Assembly (NCBI GenBank): GCA_001662425.1
Contig: BDDC01002049.1
Coordinates: 3,784 to 16,051, forward strand
Length of the DNA: 12,268 nucleotides
Reading direction: 5' to 3'
Origin: Chlamydomonas sphaeroides
Lineage: Eukaryota > Chlorophyta > Chlorophyceae > Chlamydomonadales > Chlamydomonadaceae
Below are positions 7,249 to 12,268 of this stretch, piece by piece. Under the pieces are notes generated by a model. That model was not told the origin of the DNA, made no database searches, and saw only the letters and a program-made list of their open reading frames with translations. A program made the translations under genes and the position numbers. Position 1 is the first letter of the stretch, and every line of letters begins with the position of its first letter.

Positions 7249-10200
7249 ATGGCAGCCGAAGGGGGTTCCGCCGGTCCAGGGCCCCGGTCGGCGGAGCCGC
7301 GGAGTTGGGCCGAGGACCTGAACACATATCGTGGCGCGCGTGGCTCGCGTAGCTTCAGCACTATACAAGAGGCGGGCGTCCCAGAGAGGTGCGTTGGGAG
7401 AGCTTCGTGCCGACGATGGCACCATGGCAATCGTGCCGGCCTGGCCGAGGCAAGCGCCCCAGCAGTGCCGCCGGGTGCCAGGCGTCACCGCCGATCCGCA
7501 CCTGCACCGCACGGCACACGCACGCTCCCTTCCGCCCTTGTCTCAGGTACTCCCGCACCAACTACGTTCCCTTCCTGGCCACCAAGCACCCGCTATACTC
7601 CTACAATGATTTGGGGGAAGACGGGAAGGGTGAGCTGCCGCTGTGTGCCCGGTGCGCCATGCGAGCAACGCGTTGAAGATGACACAGGCGCCGAGCGGGT
7701 GGCCCCGCCGTTCACAGCCCACGACTCAGCCAAGGACCATAGCAGCTTACGCCACCTACCCTTAAGCTACAGCACTTGCCGCTACCTCCTGCTCCGACCA
7801 GGCCCCCATGCTGCGGCAGCCCAAAACCCCTACGTGCAACGTCGCTTGAACAGTGTGCGCGGTATGCGTCATGTACCTCATGTCCGCCGCAGGCACGGTC
7901 CGGACGAACCCCGCCATATCGGCGGACCGGGCCTTCCGGCACGGCTGGGGCGACACCACCTTGCTCAAGCAGGTGCGCCGGCGAGCTCCAGCACACGCAC
8001 GCCACACAGCCCGCCCGCACACAGGTGGCAACACCACCCCACAAAGCACGCAAGGACGCACTCGCATGCGCTCGTGTCCTCACTGGCGGGCACCGCCCCC
8101 CGTTACGCAGGAGGGCTTCGACAACACGCGCCATCCCCGCGGGGCCAGCTTGGAGGACAAGCCGGCGCGGCGGCGGCCCGCCTCGCCCCGGGGAGCGGAC
8201 GGCCGAGATGGCCTCTTCGGCGTGCTGCAGGTGGGGCACCAGCGCACCGGCGCACCGGCACCCGCACGCATCGAGGTGGCGGTGCATCCCACAGCTCTGC
8301 CCCTGGCCCCAGCCACGACACCCGCACACGCCACACGCACCTCCGGGCCAGAGCTTTCGGCTCGGAGTCTGTCGCTGACCCAACTTGTGGCACGCACCGC
8401 CCGCCTGCTCCCTTGCACTCCCTGCCGCTCCGCGGCCCAGATGACCGAGGCGGGCGGCATGGACAGCTGGGTGGGGCACCCCTTGGTGGCGCCCAGCTCC
8501 GGCAAGAAGGCAGTGGCCCCGCCGGCCGACCCCAAGGGCCGCCAGGGCCTGCGGGACGTGCTGCAGGCCAGGAACCCCGGTGAGCTCGGCGCGCTGCTGC
8601 TGCCTGGGCGGCCCCGCCCCACCGCATGAGCTCGCTGCCATGGCTGCTGTCGGTAGCTCGAGGGCTCGTGTAGCAGGGGGTGGCGCCGCCCGATTGGCGA
8701 GCGCGTGCCAGCAGCTCCCTGCGCCACTGCCTCCCCCGCCCGGACCACAGGCGTGCCTGCGGACGACTCTTGGCTGGGGCACAGCCTCATAGACCCGGCA
8801 CGCGGCAAGGCGCACCCCCCCGGGCCCGAGCAGATTCGGGGGCGGCGGGACCTGTCTGAGATCGTGTCCATGGGCATCCTGCGGGACCCCCGGTGAGGCC
8901 CGCGACCTGCCGGCATCGAGCCCCGCAACCTGCATGCCGGCGCAGGGTTGTCGAGCCGCAGCGAGGGCTTGTGGCGGCAGCTGGGTCAAGGGTGGCCCCC
9001 ACCTCACATCGGGCAGCCACAACGGAGCACACCACGTAGCTCTGACCAGCCGCCCCCGGTCACATTGGATGCGCCCCACAGGCGCCTGGAGCTGCTCAAC
9101 AAGGGCGCAGACCCCCTGGGCGACGCCTGGTGCGGGCACAAGTGAGCCCCGGGTCGGCGGGCCTCAGGTCCGCAGAGTCGCTGGATAGGCGAAGCCGAAG
9201 GGGCAGCGTGCGTTCAAGGGCGCTGGGATTCACGGGCCGGCAGCGGCTCGGGCCTTGGACGGGGCAACGACGCCCCGCCCTACCCTTGCTCCTGTGCCCG
9301 TCTCCAGGCTGATCGACCCCGCCCGTGGCAAGTCGTCTGCCGCGGCGCACGACTCGCCCGCCAACGTCAGCACGCTGCACGTGAGCGGGCCCGCGCGCCT
9401 TGCATTGGGGACTGAGGCTCCGCACCGCTGCCGGAGTCTTGCTTGGCGCTGCCTGCTGAGGGTGGATGGGTGTGTCGCCTGCCGCTGCAGGGCGCCGCTT
9501 TTCCAAAGGACGCCACCGGGCGGCCCATCGGGCTGGAGGCAGACATGCCCGTGCGCCACAGCAAGCAGGTGCGGGCGTCGGTCCCTGTGGCATTGCTCCG
9601 TCATATGGGCAGCCCGCGCTCCCCGCTCCGCTGCTTACCCCACCAGCACGCAAGCGGTCATGTGCCGTGGTTTGACCGCTGGCGCGAGTCCATATGCGGC
9701 CCACGGGCCCTCGCGCCAGCGTTCGCGCCCGGCCGCCCGCCAGCCCGCCGGCCCGGCCTCCCTCATGCCCGCCAGCCCAAGCGGCAGCTACCTGCTGCCC
9801 GCCAGCATGGCGGTGTGCGATGTGCACACCCGGCAGCAAGCAGCATGCCGTGCTGAGCTGTCGCTGCCGCGTCATCCGCTGCAGGTGCCGCCCCCTGTGC
9901 CCGACTCGGCGCCGGCGGTGCTGCGCCAGGAGCCTGGCGGCGGCAACGACTGGGGCCGGGGCGGGCGCAAGAGCTTCCCCGAGCAGCCGCCGCCCAATAA
10001 GTTCGACGGCCGCAAGGACCTGTACGCCCACATGTCGTACAGGTACAGCACACGCCTTTGTCAGCCTTCTTATGTTCGCTCTGCCAATGCGCCCTGCGCC
10101 GCCCCCTACCCGCAACGAGCCTTTTACTCCTGGCTCGTCCCCACCCCGCGTGTGCGCCCCCCACCTTCAGGCCGCTGTCGGACGGAGAGCAGGCCAAGTA

Positions 10201-10600
10201 CTCGCGTGCCTTTGACGACCGGGGCACCACCGGGCGCCGGGCGCTTCCGCAGCCTGGCTCGTCGGACCCGGCCAAGGGCGACGACATGTTGGCTTGGCGG
10301 CCCGAGGTGAGGCTCCTGATCGTCATCGCAAATCGTATGCAATGGTCGTACTACGGCTCGGGGCGCGCAAGTGCAGCCCATGAATGGCGCAGCAATGGCG
10401 CCGTTGCTGGTCGCCCCCTGCAGTCTGCACCACACCGCGCGCATGCGTCGCTGACACACGCTGCGCTGCCGCTCCGGTGCCCGCTGCCCGCCCCCCTTTG
10501 CCCCTCGCAGGTCCGCATCGGGCAATTTGTGCCGCGTGGCGGCCTGGCGCAAGAGGGCCGCGTGCGCGGCAGCACCCTTCGGTCCACCGTCGGCCGGTAG
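7249..10600 (+). CDS. Uncharacterised 432-aa repeat protein (12 exons)
   Basis: Exons: 7249-7388, 7547-7629, 7893-7972, 8111-8230, 8441-8579, 8751-8892, 9082-9141, 9308-9380, 9491-9568, 9885-10042, 10171-10306 and 10511-10600 (TAG). All eleven introns are GT-AG, with donors mostly GTGAGC/GTGAGG/GTGCGC and acceptors CAG. The exons join in frame at every junction (1299 nt). The ATG follows an in-frame TGA upstream. I do not recognise the protein. It is hydrophilic, rich in Arg, Gly, Pro and Asp, with no signal peptide or membrane helix. A three-unit repeat spans about residues 133-263, centred on MDSWVGHPLVAPSSGK (148-163), DDSWLGHSLIDPARGK (192-207) and GDAWCGHKLIDPARGK (248-263). Each is preceded by an R-x-x-L-x-x-[VI]-[LV] stretch. 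The C-terminal half contains KFDGRKDLYAHMSYR (344-358) and a basic tail. Short, irregular, Trp/Pro/Gly-rich repeats of this sort are seen in some axonemal and microtubule-associated proteins, but that is speculation. The gene model is strong; the function is unknown. Confidence 0.85.
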
Positions 10601-11100
10601 CCCCGCCTGCTGCCAATGCCGCCGGCGAGGCGGCTGTGTGCTGGGCAGCCAGGCAGGCAGTCGGGAGGCTGGCCGGCTCAACGGCCGCCCGTGTGACCGG
10701 CGACCAGCACGTCAGCTAAAGCTGGGGACATGTGGCGTTTGTGGGCTTGCCGTGGCCTGGAACGTGGTGGCAAGGAGAGGGACTCGTGCGATGTGGCCCT
10801 GATGGGCAGCGCAAGCGCTGAGCAGATAGGTGGCCAAAGGCTTGTCGTAAAGCCAGGGTGTGGCCAGTTGGCTGGCAGGTGGGCTGCTTGGGCCGGAGGC
10901 GGAGCTACGATTGCGGCGGCTGCGTTTGGGGATAGCGACACGAAGGCGACAGGGGCGAAGGTGAGCAGCAGGACGCAGGCAGGGGCAGGCGGAGGCAGGG
11001 GCAGCCGGGCAGAAAGGGTAACGGCTACTGTTGGGGGGAGGCAGGTGGCGCAGGATCAGGTAGTGTACTGTGACTCGCTCTGACCAGCCAGGCCACCAGC

Positions 11101-11170
11101 GGCGCACCGGTAGCGGCGCACCGGTAGCGGCGCACCGGTAGCGGCGCACCGGTAGCGGCGCACCGGTAGC
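11101..11170. repeat. 14-bp tandem repeat, five exact copies
   Basis: GGCGCACCGGTAGC is repeated five times without a mismatch. Period 14 shifts the reading frame at each copy, so it is unlikely to be coding. It lies about 500 bp past the stop of the twelve-exon gene, possibly within its 3' UTR. Confidence 0.95.
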
Positions 11171-11302
11171 GCAGGGCAGTCTCGCTGGCCCGTGGGTGTG
11201 GGTGCCGAACGGCTGCCGCATGGTAAATCAAGAGGTGGTGCGGTTGACGTTGACGCTCATCTTGACGATATATGGGCATCCTAACACCTGATAATGAGAC
11301 GC

Positions 11303-11307
11303 TGTAA
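11303..11307 (+). terminator. Candidate TGTAA polyadenylation signal
   Basis: This is the first plus-strand TGTAA I see after the TAG at 10598-10600, about 700 nt downstream. That would give a long but, for volvocine algae, not unusual 3' UTR containing the 14-bp repeat array. Confidence 0.35.
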
Positions 11308-11954
11308 CACGCGATGGAATGGGATTGAATGTTGGCGGCGTCGCGGCCCACCTCCAAGCAACACCATCCGGTCGGGGCTGGGCGCGTGAGCACAGCACCT
11401 GTGGCTTTTCCCGGCTCCCAAAAACTTTCTCCTAGGCTGTCCGCCATCCTTGCAAGCCCGGCGCTCACCTCCGTGGTCCAAATGCAGTGGGAACGGCAAG
11501 CGGGCCCACGGTGCGCAAACGCAGCTGGCAGTGGCGCGGGGTATGTGGCCGCGGCAGCAGGTACGGTCGCATGCGCATTGTGCAATCTGCGGCCTTCGCG
11601 CGGCCAAGCGAGGGTATCGTAGGACCAGTCACAGGGGAAAGCCCATGCCTGGAGACTGCAGGAACCCCCGGTTATGAGAGAAGCGCTGCTAGCCCGGCCG
11701 GATAGGGGAGGCGCTCACTGTGCTGCATGAGGCACACGAGCGGGTGGCTGCAGGCGGTTAGGGGCCTGCTTGCGCATGACTTAATCGTGTTTACGGAGAC
11801 CAAGGCTGCATCTCAACCCCAGCGTGCGCAGCAGACGCTTGCCCTCGCTGGCTACGTGCACTTTGCGGCGCCGCGGGCCGACCGTGGGCCGGCCTCGCGC
11901 CGCAGCGGGGGGGTGTCCGTGTTCACTCTGGCAAGCGCCGACCAACCGCGCAGC

Positions 11955-12084
11955 AACCGTTCCGCAACCATTCCAAACGGATCGAAAGAGGCAACCGTTC
12001 TGCCGAACCGATCGGAGCAAGTTGTTTTTAACGGTTGCCAACCGTTTTACACGGTTCGCCACAAATGGTTCACCGCAAACGGTT
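11955..12084. repeat. Cluster of AACGGTT / AACCGTT motifs
   Basis: Exact 7-mers occur at 11955-11961, 11993-11999, 12030-12036, 12040-12046 and 12078-12084, in both orientations. One-mismatch variants lie between them (for example AACCATT near 11967 and AAATGGTT near 12063). Spacing is irregular. AACGG is the core of plant MYB sites, including the M-phase-specific activator element. Here the cluster lies inside the frame open from 11706, so a decayed repeat is equally likely. Confidence 0.7.
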
Positions 12085-12147
12085 CCCGCAGCCGAACCAC
12101 CGAAAACGACGCAGCAGAATGGATGGTCCGAGCGGTTCGGCCCCCTG

Positions 12148-12254
12148 CCCTGCGGCCGCGCGGCCTGCTGCCCCCGCCCTGCGGCCGCGCGGCCTGCTGC
12201 CCCCCACCCGCCCTGCGGCCGCGCGGCCTGCTGCGCCCACCCCGCGGCCTGTCT
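12148..12254. repeat. GC-rich minisatellite with NotI sites
   Basis: CCCTGCGGCCGCGCGGCCTG begins at 12148, 12177 and 12211, each followed by CTG and a C-rich spacer of variable length, giving spacings of 29 and 34 bp. A degenerate partial copy follows (GCGGCCTGTC). Each full copy contains GCGGCCGC. The array may continue past the window end. Confidence 0.85.
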
Positions 12255-12268
12255 AGCTACCCCGCCTG

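Larger units (their letters stand above)
10601..11705. other. 3' flank of the twelve-exon gene, no supported gene
   Basis: Open frames here (for example 10730-11083 plus and 11585-11025 minus) have no domain and biased composition, so I do not call them. The region contains the 14-bp tandem repeat at 11101-11170 and a TGTAA at 11303. The first part is probably 3' UTR of the gene ending at 10600. A TAG at 11703-11705 closes the frame upstream of the retrotransposon-like reading frame. Confidence 0.5.
11727..12268 (+). mobile_element. Non-LTR retrotransposon endonuclease-like fragment (partial)
   Basis: This frame is open from the TAG at 11703-11705 to the window end; the first ATG is at 11727. 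Residues 1-67 read like the N-terminal half of an endonuclease/exonuclease/phosphatase (EEP, APE-like) domain. LQAVRGLLAHDLIVFTETKA matches the usual helix, strand and [QT]-E-T catalytic-Glu motif, followed by LALAGYVHFAAPR and RRSGGVSVF, matching the G-Y and G-G-V strand motifs. In LINE-type elements this domain nicks target DNA for reverse transcription. The usual start (a strand with a metal-binding Asn) is absent or degenerate, and after VFTLASAD the sequence becomes AACGGTT repeats and a GC-rich minisatellite instead of the rest of the domain. It is probably a truncated, non-functional copy. The family call is from motif memory only. Confidence 0.55.

Noticed and set aside
7249..8583. 444-codon unspliced plus-strand frame
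   Set aside because: Only the first 140 nt and some short stretches match the spliced model. The rest reads through introns, and the exons fall in several frames with strict splice signals.
7712..9139. 475-codon minus-strand open frame
   Set aside because: It lies antisense to exons and introns of the well-supported plus-strand gene. Its composition (Gly, Ala, Arg, Cys) is that of a GC-rich shadow frame.
11025..11585. 186-codon minus-strand open frame
   Set aside because: It runs through the 14-bp tandem repeat, giving a frame-shifting artificial repeat, and has no recognisable domain.

Overview
The window looks like nuclear DNA of a green alga, most likely a volvocine (Chlamydomonas/Volvox-type) chlorophyte. 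The reasons are GC-rich coding DNA, many short introns with GTGAGC/GTGCGT-type donors and CAG acceptors, TGTAA polyadenylation motifs after stop codons, and a secreted protein made of (Ser-Pro)n and Ser-Pro-Pro-Pro runs, which is typical of volvocine extracellular-matrix glycoproteins. I see no bacterial operon, phage, CRISPR or defence locus.

Layout. 1-1071: low-complexity flank with no gene I can support. 1131-3818 (minus): a seven-exon gene for a predicted secreted protein of about 539 aa. It has a signal peptide, a 17-residue acidic run and then repeats mixing Asp-rich and Ser-Pro-rich blocks. The repeats come from tandem duplication of a 219-nt exon together with its intron (391-bp unit). 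3819-5092: its upstream region, with a TATA-like box and a perfect short palindrome. 5093-5182: one orphan exon resembling part of a MscS-like (MSL) mechanosensitive channel. 5786-6459: weak coding-like segments, possibly a broken gene. 7249-10600 (plus): a twelve-exon gene whose phases all agree, predicting a 432-aa protein I do not recognise; it carries a threefold repeat built around D-x-W-x-G-H. 10601-11705: its 3' flank, with five exact copies of a 14-bp repeat. 11727-12268: an open frame running off the window edge whose first ~67 residues resemble the endonuclease domain of a non-LTR retrotransposon; it then passes into a cluster of AACGGTT motifs and a GC-rich minisatellite.

The two clear genes are adjacent but nothing in the sequence ties their functions together. 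The most notable features are the in-frame exon duplication array and the uncharacterised twelve-exon gene. Both models were built by hand from splice signals and frame consistency. No database search was run, so family assignments are from memory of sequence patterns.
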